From Beijerinckiaceae bacterium (GTDB lineage Bacteria > Pseudomonadota > Alphaproteobacteria > Rhizobiales > Beijerinckiaceae), in contig CANGTC010000024.1 of the NCBI GenBank assembly GCA_947456505.1, positions 1 through 32,314 on the forward strand: DNA of 32,314 bases, read 5' to 3'. Shown in pieces: positions 23,174-31,004 of this stretch. The stretch's first letter is position 1; the number at the start of each line of letters is the position of its first letter. The notes under the pieces were generated by a model that saw nothing but the letters and a program-made list of their open reading frames with translations, did no database searches and was not told the origin of the DNA. The position numbers and the translations under genes were made by a program.

Positions 23174-24067
23174 ATGGATCCGAAAACGAGAAAATCGGCC
23201 AAAGACTTCGATCAGGAACTGCTGGATCTTTACGACCAGTATTGCCATGGCAAGATCGCCCGGCGCCAATTCATCACGGCGGCGGGCAAATTCGCGGTCG
23301 CGGGCGTCAGCGCAACTGCGCTTGTCGAAATGCTGCTGCCGAACTATGCGCTGGCCGAACAGGTCAAGCCCAATGATCCCCGCATCAAGAGCGTGACCAT
23401 CACCTTCGAGTCGCCCAAGGGCAATGGGCCCACCAAGGGGCTTCTCGTAAAGCCGGCGGGGGGTGGCAAGCGTGGCTCCGTCGTCGTGGTGCACGAGAAC
23501 CGGGGTCTCAATCCCTATATCGAGGATGTAGCGCGACGCCTCGCCGTCGCAGGGTTCACAGCGCTCGCCCCCGATGGGCTTAGCTCCCTTGGCGGCTATC
23601 CCGGCGACGACGACAAGGGCCGCGATATGCAGGCCAAGCTCGACTCGGGCAAGCTGCTCATGGACTTCATCGCCGCCTATGAATATCTGAAAACAGATCC
23701 TGACCAGAACGGCAAGATTGGCGCGGTGGGCTTCTGCTTCGGCGGCACGGTGGTCAATTCCATGGCCGTGATGCTGCCAGATCTTGCGGCCGCAGTCCCC
23801 TATTACGGCGGCGCGCCCAAGGCGGACGATGTGCCGCGCATCAAGGCGCCGCTGCTGATCCACCATGGCGAGCTCGACAAGCGCCTTGTGGAGGGTCTGC
23901 CCGCTTATGAGGCCGCACTGAAGGTCAATGGGAAGAGCTACGAAGCCTTTGTCTACGCCAACGCCAACCACGGCTTTCATAACGACACCACGCCGCGTTA
24001 CGAAAAGGAGCCCGCCGAGCTTTCCTGGGAACGCACGATCACGTTCTTCAAGAAGCATCTAGCCTAG
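23174..24067 (+). CDS. Tat-exported dienelactone hydrolase family protein
   Basis: A 297-residue alpha/beta hydrolase. A leader with ARRQFITAAGKFAVAGVSA at about 29-47 is a twin-arginine signal with a long N-region, so the enzyme is probably periplasmic. The dienelactone hydrolase active site is visible: Glu108 (VVVHENRG), nucleophile Cys188 (GFCFGGT), Asp235 (HGELDKR) and His266 (NANHGFHND). GGAGG eight bases before the ATG fixes the start; a TTG 15 codons upstream is not needed. It lies 95 bp after the Na/Pi gene and may have its own promoter. The substrate is unknown; family members hydrolyse lactones or esters. Confidence 0.85.
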   Translation: MDPKTRKSAKDFDQELLDLYDQYCHGKIARRQFITAAGKFAVAGVSATALVEMLLPNYALAEQVKPNDPRIKSVTITFESPKGNGPTKGLLVKPAGGGKRGSVVVVHENRGLNPYIEDVARRLAVAGFTALAPDGLSSLGGYPGDDDKGRDMQAKLDSGKLLMDFIAAYEYLKTDPDQNGKIGAVGFCFGGTVVNSMAVMLPDLAAAVPYYGGAPKADDVPRIKAPLLIHHGELDKRLVEGLPAYEAALKVNGKSYEAFVYANANHGFHNDTTPRYEKEPAELSWERTITFFKKHLA

Positions 24068-24083
24068 GCTTGCTTCACACAAT

Positions 24084-24122
24084 CCGGTCAGGCGCGCGGC
24101 CAAGAGCCCGGCGCCTGACCGG
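24084..24122 (+). terminator. Strong hairpin after the dienelactone hydrolase gene
   Basis: A perfect 12-bp inverted repeat (CCGGTCAGGCGC and GCGCCTGACCGG, 15-base loop) starts 17 bases after the stop. The stem is very stable, but no T-run follows. It probably ends the upstream transcript just before the promoter of the amidohydrolase gene. Confidence 0.6.
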
Positions 24123-24130
24123 GAGCCCAA

Positions 24131-24162
24131 TTGACAGGCCTCGTTGGTTATGAAGTATAACT
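24131..24162 (+). promoter_or_regulatory. Promoter with overlapping palindrome upstream of the amidohydrolase-SDR pair
   Basis: A perfect TTGACA (24131-24136) and a TATAAC box (24156-24161) are 19 bp apart, a long but usable spacer. The 17-bp element GGTTATGAAGTATAACT (24146-24162) is a partial palindrome (GTTAT/ATAAC) covering the -10 box. It matches the fcs operator-like site at 11 of 17 positions with the same centre of symmetry, so the same MarR protein may act here. The start codon is about 120 bp downstream, implying a long leader. Confidence 0.5.
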
Positions 24163-24281
24163 AGCTCCCGAACGGCTGTCCGCAATTCCATGGGATCGCC
24201 AATCCACGCCGCCATAAAGACAACAGGCGCGCCCGGATGAAATCCGTCCCGGGGGGTCTGCGCAGCTCACGGGAGTTGATC

Positions 24282-25163
24282 ATGAAATTCGACGATCTCG
24301 TCGCCATCGACGTGCACACCCACGCGGAGGTGTCCTGCCGTCAGGAGCCCGATCCCTTCTGGGCGCCCTTTGATGAAGCCGCGAGCAAATATTTCAAGGT
24401 GACGGCGCGGCCCAGCATCGCCGAAACCCTCGCCTATTATCGCGAGCGCAAGATCGGTCTCGTGATGTTCACGGTGGATACGGAATTCCAGATCGGCAAT
24501 CGCCGCATTCCCAATGAAGAGATCGCGGAAGCCGCCCGCGACAATGCGGACATCATGATCGCCTTCGCCTCCATAGACCCGCACAAGGGCATGATGGGCG
24601 CGCGGGAGGCGCGGGCCTTGATCGAGGCGGGCGTCGTCAAGGGGTTCAAGTTCCACCCGACCTGTCAGGGCTTCTACCCAAACGACCGCATGGCCTACAA
24701 GCTCTATGAGGTCATCGCCGAATACAAGCTGCCCGCCATCTTCCATACGGGCCATTCGGGCATCGGCACGGGCATGCGGGGCGGCGGCGGCTTGCGGCTG
24801 AAATATTCCCAGCCCATCCACCTTGATGATGTGGCCGTCGATTTCCCTGACATGACCATCATCCTCGCCCATCCCTCATGGCCATGGACGGACGAGGCCC
24901 TGTCCATTTCGCTGCACAAACCCAATGTCTACATTGACCTGTCCGGCTGGTCGCCGAAGTATTTTCCGCCGCAGATCGTGCAATATGCCAATGGCCAATT
25001 GAAACACAAAATGCTCTTCGGCTCCGACTTCCCTCTGATCTCGCCGGACCGCTGGATAGCGGATTTCAAGGCGGCAGGCTTCAAACCCGAGATCCATGAT
25101 CTCATCCTCAAGCAGAACGCCATTCGCGCGCTGGGTCTCGACCAACAGGGGAGCTCGAAATGA
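24282..25163 (+). CDS. Amidohydrolase_2 (ACMSD-type) family hydrolase
   Basis: A 293-residue TIM-barrel metal-dependent hydrolase. Metal and catalytic residues: H12 and H14 (DVHTHAE), KFHP at 122-125, H154 and H157 (HTGHSG), H196 (LAHPSWPW) and D248 (FGSDFPL). The ATG at 24282 has GGGAG six bases upstream; a start 15 codons earlier is less likely. Its stop overlaps the SDR start (ATGA), so the two work as a pair. In this gene cluster the best guess is hydrolysis of the beta-ketoacyl-CoA made by the SDR, as proposed for the Agrobacterium fabrum ferulate pathway; that link is inference. Alternatives are a decarboxylase or hydratase of the same superfamily. Confidence 0.82.
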   Translation: MKFDDLVAIDVHTHAEVSCRQEPDPFWAPFDEAASKYFKVTARPSIAETLAYYRERKIGLVMFTVDTEFQIGNRRIPNEEIAEAARDNADIMIAFASIDPHKGMMGAREARALIEAGVVKGFKFHPTCQGFYPNDRMAYKLYEVIAEYKLPAIFHTGHSGIGTGMRGGGGLRLKYSQPIHLDDVAVDFPDMTIILAHPSWPWTDEALSISLHKPNVYIDLSGWSPKYFPPQIVQYANGQLKHKMLFGSDFPLISPDRWIADFKAAGFKPEIHDLILKQNAIRALGLDQQGSSK

Positions 25164-25921
25164 ACATCGCCGGCCTAGGAGCCATCGTCACCGGGGGCGG
25201 ATCAGGCCTCGGCGAAGCCAGCGCCATCCGTCTGGCGAAAGCGGGCGCGAAAGTCGCCATCATCGACTTGAACGCCGCCGCCGCAGAGCAGGTCGCCACG
25301 CGCATCGGCGGGATCGCTCTTCCCGGCGATGTGACGGATGAGGCGACCATGATGGCGGCGCTGGAACGGTCGCAGGCGGCCCATGGGCCCTGTCGGGCGC
25401 TCGTCAATTGCGCGGGCATCGGCGTCGCAAAACGTGTCGTAGGCCGCGATGGGCCCATGCCGCTGGCGGAATTCACGCGGGTCATCCACGTCAATCTCAT
25501 CGGCGCCTTCAACATGATGCGCCTTGCGGGCGCGCAGATGTCAATGGCGGAGCCTCTGGAGGACGGCGAGCGCGGCGTCATCATCTCCACCGCCTCGGTA
25601 GCGGCCTTCGAGGGGCAAATCGGCCAGGCGGCCTATGCGGCCTCCAAAGGGGGAATCACGGCGCTCACCCTGCCTGTGGCGCGCGAATTCGCCGCCTTCG
25701 GCATCCGGGTGCTGACCATTGCGCCGGGCCTGTTCCATACGCCCCTGCTGAACGCCTTGCCGGAGGAGGCCCAGAAGAGCCTTGGCGACTCCATCCCCTA
25801 TCCGCGCCGTCTGGGCGCGCCGGAGGAATTCGCTGGTCTGGTGGCCCACATGGTCGAGAACCGGTTCCTCAATGGCGAGGTGGTGCGCCTTGATGGGGCC
25901 CTGCGCCTGCCGCCGAAATAG
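25160..25921 (+). CDS. Short-chain dehydrogenase, 3-hydroxyacyl-CoA dehydrogenase type II (HSD10-like)
   Basis: A 253-residue SDR. The cofactor motif TGGGSGLG is at 11-18, Asp36 ends the second strand (NAD+ preference), NCAG at 83-86, and the catalytic residues are Ser146 (TASVAAFEGQIGQ), Tyr159 and Lys163 (YAASK). The segments ASVAAFEGQIGQAAYAASK and LFHTPLLNALPEE closely resemble human HSD17B10, which oxidises 3-hydroxyacyl-CoA. It is translationally coupled to the amidohydrolase. In the local pathway it would oxidise the 3-aryl-3-hydroxypropionyl-CoA formed by the crotonase to the beta-keto thioester. That role fits the Agrobacterium fabrum ferulate route. Confidence 0.88.
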   Translation: MNIAGLGAIVTGGGSGLGEASAIRLAKAGAKVAIIDLNAAAAEQVATRIGGIALPGDVTDEATMMAALERSQAAHGPCRALVNCAGIGVAKRVVGRDGPMPLAEFTRVIHVNLIGAFNMMRLAGAQMSMAEPLEDGERGVIISTASVAAFEGQIGQAAYAASKGGITALTLPVAREFAAFGIRVLTIAPGLFHTPLLNALPEEAQKSLGDSIPYPRRLGAPEEFAGLVAHMVENRFLNGEVVRLDGALRLPPK

Positions 25922-25944
25922 GAACCGCCCTCCGGCTCGTGGGA

Positions 25945-26439
25945 TCAGTCCTTCGCCGGGGACCCGACCTCCGCCAGATCGATCGCCTCGTGCATGCGTT
26001 GCACGAGGTCGCCCATCGTGGCCCGCTCGGGCTGGCTGAAGAGCCGCTGCACGATCATATCATGGGCCGCAAACTCCGCCCCCGCCGCAGCAACCGCCTT
26101 TTCCCCCTTCGCGGTCAGGCCCAGCGCCACGTGGCGGCGGTCCTTCTGCGCGGGCAGGCGCTTGACGAGCCCCTGCGCCTCCAGCCGCTTCATCAGTTTG
26201 GTCATGTTCGGGCGCTGGATCAGCAACGCATCGGCCAGTTCGCCATGGCGCACGCCCGGGTTCTGCTTGATGATCATCAGCACGGACGCGGCGCCGGGCG
26301 TCAGGCCATGGACGGCGCAACGCTCGCTCAGCATCTTCATCATGCGCAAATCGAGGATATGAACACGAAAGCCGAGGTTGTCCGTAAGGGCTGAAAGATC
26401 CAGCGGCCCTTCGGCGGGCGTCTCCACCACCTTCACCAT
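25945..26439 (-). CDS. MarR family transcriptional regulator
   Basis: A 164-residue winged-helix protein. The DNA-binding part has HGELADALLIQRPNMTKLMKRLEAQGLVKR and the wing AQKDRRHVALGLTAKGE, characteristic of MarR. The ATG at 26439 has AAGG seven bases upstream and follows the crotonase stop by 10 bp, so the two are co-transcribed. CouR, HcaR and FerR-type MarR repressors control hydroxycinnamate genes and are released by the hydroxycinnamoyl-CoA thioester. The surrounding crotonase and feruloyl-CoA synthase make the same logic likely here. The 17-bp palindrome at 27286-27302 is its best candidate site. Confidence 0.88.
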   Translation of the reverse strand: MVKVVETPAEGPLDLSALTDNLGFRVHILDLRMMKMLSERCAVHGLTPGAASVLMIIKQNPGVRHGELADALLIQRPNMTKLMKRLEAQGLVKRLPAQKDRRHVALGLTAKGEKAVAAAGAEFAAHDMIVQRLFSQPERATMGDLVQRMHEAIDLAEVGSPAKD

Positions 26440-26449
26440 CTCGCCGCCT

Positions 26450-27229
26450 TCAATCCCGTGGTTTGGACAGCCGCTCCGCACGCTTGTCCAGAAAGGCGCG
26501 CAGCCGCTCGACCGCCTCGGGGCTGGTTTGGGTGAAGGCCGCCATCAGGGATTCGAAGAAGAGCCCGTCGTCATGGGCCAGATCCTGAATGCGCGGCAAG
26601 GCCTGGGTGATCGCGAAGTTCGACAGGGGCGCGTTGGACGCGATGCGCCCGGCGAGCCGCTTGGCCTCGTTCAGACCCTCCCCCGCCGCCACCACATATT
26701 GTACGAGATTGAGCTGCTCGGCCTTGGGCGCCGACAGGGTGCGCCCGGTGAGCATCAAATCGGCCATGCGCGAGGCCGTCATGAGCCGGGCGATGCGCAC
26801 GGAGCCGCCGCCGCCCACGAAGATGCCCCGCTGACCCTCGGGCAGGCCGAAGAAAGTCTCTTCTTCGGCCACGCGGATCTGGGCTGAGGCCGCCAGCTCC
26901 AGCCCGCCGCCCACCACGGCGCCATGGAGCGCCGCCACGAAGGGGATGGGCCCACGCTCGATCTCGTTGAAAATCTTGTGCCATTTGCGCGAGTGCAGCA
27001 CGCCGTCGAAGGGGGTGCGCTCCGCATGTTCGGCGAGGTCCAGCCCGGCGCAGAAATGCGCGCCATGGCCGAAGATGACGCCGACCTTCGCCTGCGCGGC
27101 CGCCAATTCGATGGCGTCCTTCAGCTCGTTGATCATTTCGTCGTTGATGGCGTTGCGTTTGGTCGGGCGATTGAGGCCGATGAGCGCGATATTGTCCTCG
27201 ACCTCATAGGTCAGATTGCCAAACAACAT
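26450..27229 (-). CDS. Enoyl-CoA hydratase/isomerase (crotonase), likely hydroxycinnamoyl-CoA hydratase
   Basis: A 259-residue crotonase. The oxyanion-hole segments are HFCAGLDL (about 59-66) and HGAVVGGGLEL (102-112). Both hydratase glutamates are present, E111 in GGLELA and E131 in LPEGQRG, matching the catalytic pair of rat enoyl-CoA hydratase. It should add water to the enoyl-CoA made by the divergent feruloyl-CoA synthase. Whether it then also cleaves (a lyase giving vanillin plus acetyl-CoA) or only hydrates cannot be read with certainty; the nearby SDR and amidohydrolase, and the lack of an aldehyde dehydrogenase here, favour hydration only. GAGGGG precedes the ATG. Confidence 0.87.
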   Translation of the reverse strand: MLFGNLTYEVEDNIALIGLNRPTKRNAINDEMINELKDAIELAAAQAKVGVIFGHGAHFCAGLDLAEHAERTPFDGVLHSRKWHKIFNEIERGPIPFVAALHGAVVGGGLELAASAQIRVAEEETFFGLPEGQRGIFVGGGGSVRIARLMTASRMADLMLTGRTLSAPKAEQLNLVQYVVAAGEGLNEAKRLAGRIASNAPLSNFAITQALPRIQDLAHDDGLFFESLMAAFTQTSPEAVERLRAFLDKRAERLSKPRD

Positions 27230-27257
27230 CTTCGCCCCTCATTTTTATAAAGCCAGC

Positions 27258-27286
27258 TTGGCGCCTGCGGGGCGCTCGCATAGAAT
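27258..27286 (+). promoter_or_regulatory. Sigma70-type promoter of the feruloyl-CoA synthase gene
   Basis: TTGGCG (27258-27263) and TAGAAT (27281-27286) are separated by 17 bp, a good vegetative promoter facing the fcs gene. Transcription would start inside the palindrome that follows, so a repressor bound there would block it. Confidence 0.5.
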
Positions 27287-27302
27287 GTGATAAGGTATCA
27301 CA
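27286..27302. promoter_or_regulatory. 17-bp palindrome, candidate MarR operator in the divergent fcs/crotonase region
   Basis: TGTGATA-AGG-TATCACA is a perfect inverted repeat with 7-bp arms and a 3-bp spacer, the size of typical MarR operators. It lies in the 130-bp gap between the divergent crotonase-marR and fcs units and begins on the last base of the fcs -10 box. A related site lies upstream of the amidohydrolase gene. Confidence 0.6.
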
Positions 27303-27359
27303 ATCACGCCAAAAAGCGCAATTGCAGACGATGCGCAAAGGATGCAGGGGGGAATGGGA

Positions 27360-29216
27360 ATGGCTCAGGACGCGCTGGTGTTGAACGCGCCGCTTCGGAA
27401 TCCCGAGCTCGGCGAGTGCCACGCAACGATGGAACGGCGGGCCGACGGCGCGCTGATCGTCCACAACACCCGCCCCCTTGATCCCTATCCGGAGAAACTC
27501 ACCCAAAGGCTGGAGCACTGGGCGAAGGTGGCGCCAGATCGCATCTGGCTGGCGGCGCGCGAGAATGGCGCCTGGCGCACCATCACCTATGCCCAGGCGC
27601 TCGCGACCACCCGGCGCATCGCGGCGGCGCTCATCGCGCGGGGCCTCAGCGCCGAGCGGCCCCTGATGATCCTCTCGGGCAATGACCTTGATCACGCCAT
27701 GATGGGCATGGGGGCGCTTTATGCAGGCTGCGCCTACGCGCCGGTCTCCCCAGCCTATTCGCTGGTCTCCAGCGATCATGGAAAGCTGAAATATATCATC
27801 GATCTCATGACCCCGGGCATGATTTTCGTCGCTGACGGCGCCCCTTTCGCCCGCGCCATCACGAACGCCGCGCCCGCAGATGTGGAGCTGGTGGTGGTGA
27901 AGAATCCCCCAGCGGACCGCCCCGTCACGCTCTTCGCCGATCTCGTGAACACGCCTGACACCCCTGCGGTGGACGCCGCCCATGATGCGGTGGGGCCGGA
28001 CACCATCGCCAAATTCCTGTTCACCTCCGGCTCCACCGGCATGCCCAAGGCGGTCATCAACACGCAGCTGATGCTCTGTTCCAATATGGCGATGACCTCG
28101 GCCCATTTCGAATTCATGCAGACGACCCCGCCGGTGACGCTCGACTGGTCGCCCTGGAACCATACCGCAGGCGGCAACCACGATTTCAACCTGTTCCTCT
28201 ATAATGGCGGCACCTTCTATGTGGACGATGGCAAGCCCGCCCCCGGCGCCATCGAGGCCACTGTGCGCAACCTGCGCGACATTTCGCCGACCTGGTATTT
28301 CAACGTGCCCAAGGGCTATGCGGCGCTGGTTCCCTATCTGCAACAGGACGAAGAGCTCTGCCGGTCCTTCTTCAAGAACCTGAAATTGCTCTGGTATGCG
28401 GGCGCGGGCATGGCCCAGCATGTGTGGGATGCGCTGGACGAACTCTCGGTGCGCACCACGGGCGAGCGCATCATGGTGCTGACCGGCCTTGGCTCGACGG
28501 AGACTGCGCCTTTCGCGCTGGGCGCCAACCAGACCATGCATGGCGCCGGCAATATCGGCGTGCCCGCTCGGGGCTGCGAATTGAAGCTCGTGCCCGCCGA
28601 GGGCAAATGGGAGGCGCGGGTGCGCGGGCCCCACATCACGCCGGGCTACTGGCGCCAGCCCGACCTCACGCAAAAGGCCTTCGACGAGGAAGGCTTCTAC
28701 AAGCTTGGCGACGCCCTGCGTTTCGTCGATGAGGCCGACGTCAATCGGGGCTTCCTGTTTGACGGGCGCATCGCCGAAGATTTCAAGCTGAACACGGGCA
28801 CATGGGTGCTGGTGGGGCCGCTGCGCGCCGCCTTCATCGACCATTGCGCGCCCTATGTGCAGGATGTGGTGATCGCGGGCATCGATCAGGACTATATCGG
28901 CGCGCTCATCTTCCCCGATATGGACGCCTGCCGGGCGCTAGCGGGCGACAGCGCCCTGAGCCTCGCCGATGCGGCGGCCCATCCCGCCGTACGCGCCCAA
29001 TTCGACGCCCTGCTGAAAAGCTTCGCCAAGAAAAGCACCGGCAGCTCCACCCGCATCGCCCGCGCGATCATTCTCGATGAGGGTCCCTCCATCGACAAGA
29101 GCGAGATGACCGACAAGGGCTCGATCAACCAGCGCGCCGTGATGGGCAACCGGACCCATCTGGTGAACATGCTCTATGCGCAGACCAGTCCCTCCCATGT
29201 GCTCACGGTGGATTGA
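27360..29216 (+). CDS. fcs: Feruloyl-CoA synthase (hydroxycinnamate:CoA ligase)
   Basis: A 618-residue AMP-forming acyl-CoA ligase. The AMP-binding loop FTSGSTGMPKAV is at about 220-231, followed by LDWSPWNHTAGGNHDFN, the LGSTETAPFA motif, the GYWRQPDLT substrate loop, and RGFLFDGRIAEDFKLNTGTWV. The last is characteristic of the long alphaproteobacterial feruloyl-CoA synthase group rather than of shorter 4-coumarate ligases. It activates ferulate, p-coumarate or caffeate with ATP and CoA. Of three close ATGs, 27360 is best because GGGGGGA is six bases upstream; starts at 27342 and 27354 are alternatives. It is divergent from the crotonase-marR pair and is followed by the acyl-CoA dehydrogenase gene after 36 bp. 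Confidence 0.88.
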   Translation: MAQDALVLNAPLRNPELGECHATMERRADGALIVHNTRPLDPYPEKLTQRLEHWAKVAPDRIWLAARENGAWRTITYAQALATTRRIAAALIARGLSAERPLMILSGNDLDHAMMGMGALYAGCAYAPVSPAYSLVSSDHGKLKYIIDLMTPGMIFVADGAPFARAITNAAPADVELVVVKNPPADRPVTLFADLVNTPDTPAVDAAHDAVGPDTIAKFLFTSGSTGMPKAVINTQLMLCSNMAMTSAHFEFMQTTPPVTLDWSPWNHTAGGNHDFNLFLYNGGTFYVDDGKPAPGAIEATVRNLRDISPTWYFNVPKGYAALVPYLQQDEELCRSFFKNLKLLWYAGAGMAQHVWDALDELSVRTTGERIMVLTGLGSTETAPFALGANQTMHGAGNIGVPARGCELKLVPAEGKWEARVRGPHITPGYWRQPDLTQKAFDEEGFYKLGDALRFVDEADVNRGFLFDGRIAEDFKLNTGTWVLVGPLRAAFIDHCAPYVQDVVIAGIDQDYIGALIFPDMDACRALAGDSALSLADAAAHPAVRAQFDALLKSFAKKSTGSSTRIARAIILDEGPSIDKSEMTDKGSINQRAVMGNRTHLVNMLYAQTSPSHVLTVD

Positions 29217-29252
29217 GACAGGGAAAGCGGCTTTCCGAAGGAGGCAGAGCTG

Positions 29253-31004
29253 ATGAGTTATGAAGCGCCGCTGGGGGAGATCGCCTTCCTTCTGCGCACA
29301 TTGACGCCCCTCGCCAGCGTCTGCGCCCTGCCCTCCTGTGCGCATACCGACGCCGACATGATCCATGCGGTGATCGAGCAGGCGGCAAAGGTCGCGCGCG
29401 ATATCGCCGCTCCCCTGAACGCCGTCTCCGACCGCGAGGGCGCACGACTGGAGAATGGGCGGGTGACAACCCCGCCGGGCTTTCCAAAGGCCTATGCGCA
29501 GCTCGCTGCTGACGGATGGACCTCCCTCGCAGCGCCTCTGGAGCATGGCGGGCAAGCCCTGCCCCAACTGGTGAACACCATTGTCGCAGAACTCTTCAGC
29601 GGCGCATGCGTCGCCTTCCAGATGGCGCTGCTGACAGGCAGCCCCGCTGCAAAAGTCATCGCGGCCCATGCATCGCAGGAGCTTAAAAACCTTTGGTTGC
29701 CGCAACTGGCGGACGGCTCCTCGACCGCCACCATCGTCATCACCGAGCCACAGGCCGGCTCGGATGTGGGTCTGGTGCGCACACGCGCGCAGCGCCGGGA
29801 AGATGGAACATATGGGCTAACGGGCACGAAGATCTTCATCTCCCAGGGCGATCACGATCTGGCCGAGCAGATCCTGCATGTGGTGATCGCCCGTACGCCC
29901 GAGGGCGCCCCCGGCTCGCGCGGCCTCAGCCTTTTCCTTGTACCCAAACGTCTTCTCGATAACGAGGGCAGGCCAGGCGCGGCGAATGGAGTGCGCGCGG
30001 CGCGCCTTGAACACAAGATGGGCCTGAAGGGATCGCCCACCTGCGAAATGGTTTTTGAGGACGCAACCGGCTATCTGGTGGGCAAGGAGGGCGAAGGCCT
30101 GCGCAACCTGTTCGCCATGATGAACGCCATGCGGCTTGATGTGGGCGCGCAGAGCGTCGGCGTCGCCTCCGCCGCCCTGCGCAAGGCCCTGCTCTATGTT
30201 CACGACCGCCGTCAGGGGGGCGCCGACGCGGATGGCAAGCCTGTTCCCATCGTGCGGCATCCCGATGTGCGGCGGACCTTGATGGCCATGCGCGTCTGGA
30301 CGGACGGCATGCGCGCCCTGCTCTACACCGCCGCCTGGCATGAGGACATGGCGCAGGGCCTGACGGACAGGGAAGCTGCTGCGCGCTCCATGCATCTGGT
30401 GGGCTGGCTCCTGCCGCTGATCAAGGCCGGCGCAAGCGAAGCTGCCTCAACTGTCGCCAGTCAGGCCATCCAGCTGCATGGCGGACATGGCTATGTGAGC
30501 GATCACGGCGTCGAGCAATATGCCCGCGATGCGCGCGTCTTCGCCATCTATGAGGGCGCCAACGCCATTCAGGCGAACGACCTTGTCATGCGCAAGCTGA
30601 CGCGCGCCGAGGGCGAGACCTTCCGCCATTTCGCCGCTCTGATCCGCGCCGACATCGAAGCTGCCGCTGGCGATGGTCGGCTCGTGGAGATGACCGCCGC
30701 TCTGACCCATTCGCTTGAGGCGCTGGAGCAGGCCTCCGCTTACATGCTGGCGCGTCCAGCCAGCGCAGACGCCCATGCAGGCGCGCCAATCTACATGCAA
30801 CTGGCGATCAATGTGGCGGTGGGCTGGATGTGGCTGAAAATGGCCAGCGCAGAACGCGAAAGCCCTGACGCGGATCTGCGTGCTTTGCACGCCCGCTTTT
30901 TCGCCGCCCATGTGCTGGTGGACAGTGACGCGCTGGCGCGCCGGGCCATGCTCGGCGCCGCCCTGCTGGACGAGGCTGCCCCCGAGCGCCTTGTCGCCTG
31001 GTGA
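29253..31004 (+). CDS. Acyl-CoA dehydrogenase, long (DmdC/AidB-like) type
   Basis: A 583-residue flavoenzyme. The N-terminal extension (about 1-35) is of the kind seen in DmdC-like acyl-CoA dehydrogenases, followed by ITEPQAGSDVG (164-174), KGSPTCEMVFEDA, QLHGGHGYVSDHGVEQYARDARV and the catalytic Glu434 in IYEGANAIQ. A C-terminal helical extension completes it. AGGAGG lies eight bases before the ATG. It would introduce an alpha-beta double bond into an acyl-CoA, for instance dihydroferuloyl-CoA or another arylpropionyl-CoA, letting saturated side chains enter the same pathway; that substrate is inferred from position after fcs. Confidence 0.87.
   Translation: MSYEAPLGEIAFLLRTLTPLASVCALPSCAHTDADMIHAVIEQAAKVARDIAAPLNAVSDREGARLENGRVTTPPGFPKAYAQLAADGWTSLAAPLEHGGQALPQLVNTIVAELFSGACVAFQMALLTGSPAAKVIAAHASQELKNLWLPQLADGSSTATIVITEPQAGSDVGLVRTRAQRREDGTYGLTGTKIFISQGDHDLAEQILHVVIARTPEGAPGSRGLSLFLVPKRLLDNEGRPGAANGVRAARLEHKMGLKGSPTCEMVFEDATGYLVGKEGEGLRNLFAMMNAMRLDVGAQSVGVASAALRKALLYVHDRRQGGADADGKPVPIVRHPDVRRTLMAMRVWTDGMRALLYTAAWHEDMAQGLTDREAAARSMHLVGWLLPLIKAGASEAASTVASQAIQLHGGHGYVSDHGVEQYARDARVFAIYEGANAIQANDLVMRKLTRAEGETFRHFAALIRADIEAAAGDGRLVEMTAALTHSLEALEQASAYMLARPASADAHAGAPIYMQLAINVAVGWMWLKMASAERESPDADLRALHARFFAAHVLVDSDALARRAMLGAALLDEAAPERLVAW

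Noticed and set aside
24120-24170. CGGGAGC and GCTCCCG 7-mers flanking the amidohydrolase promoter
   Set aside because: They are complementary but 37 bp apart, and the first overlaps the arm of the 24084-24122 hairpin. An alternative RNA fold or riboswitch is not supported by anything else.
25986-26008. Perfect 8-bp inverted repeat (CCTCGTGC/GCACGAGG) as a terminator
   Set aside because: It lies within the marR coding sequence, encodes a conserved-looking helix and has no T-run; a structural role is possible but not supported.
27204-28844. 546-codon open frame antisense to fcs
   Set aside because: It crosses the divergent promoter and the ligase gene; no recognisable domain, and the ligase frame has all expected motifs.
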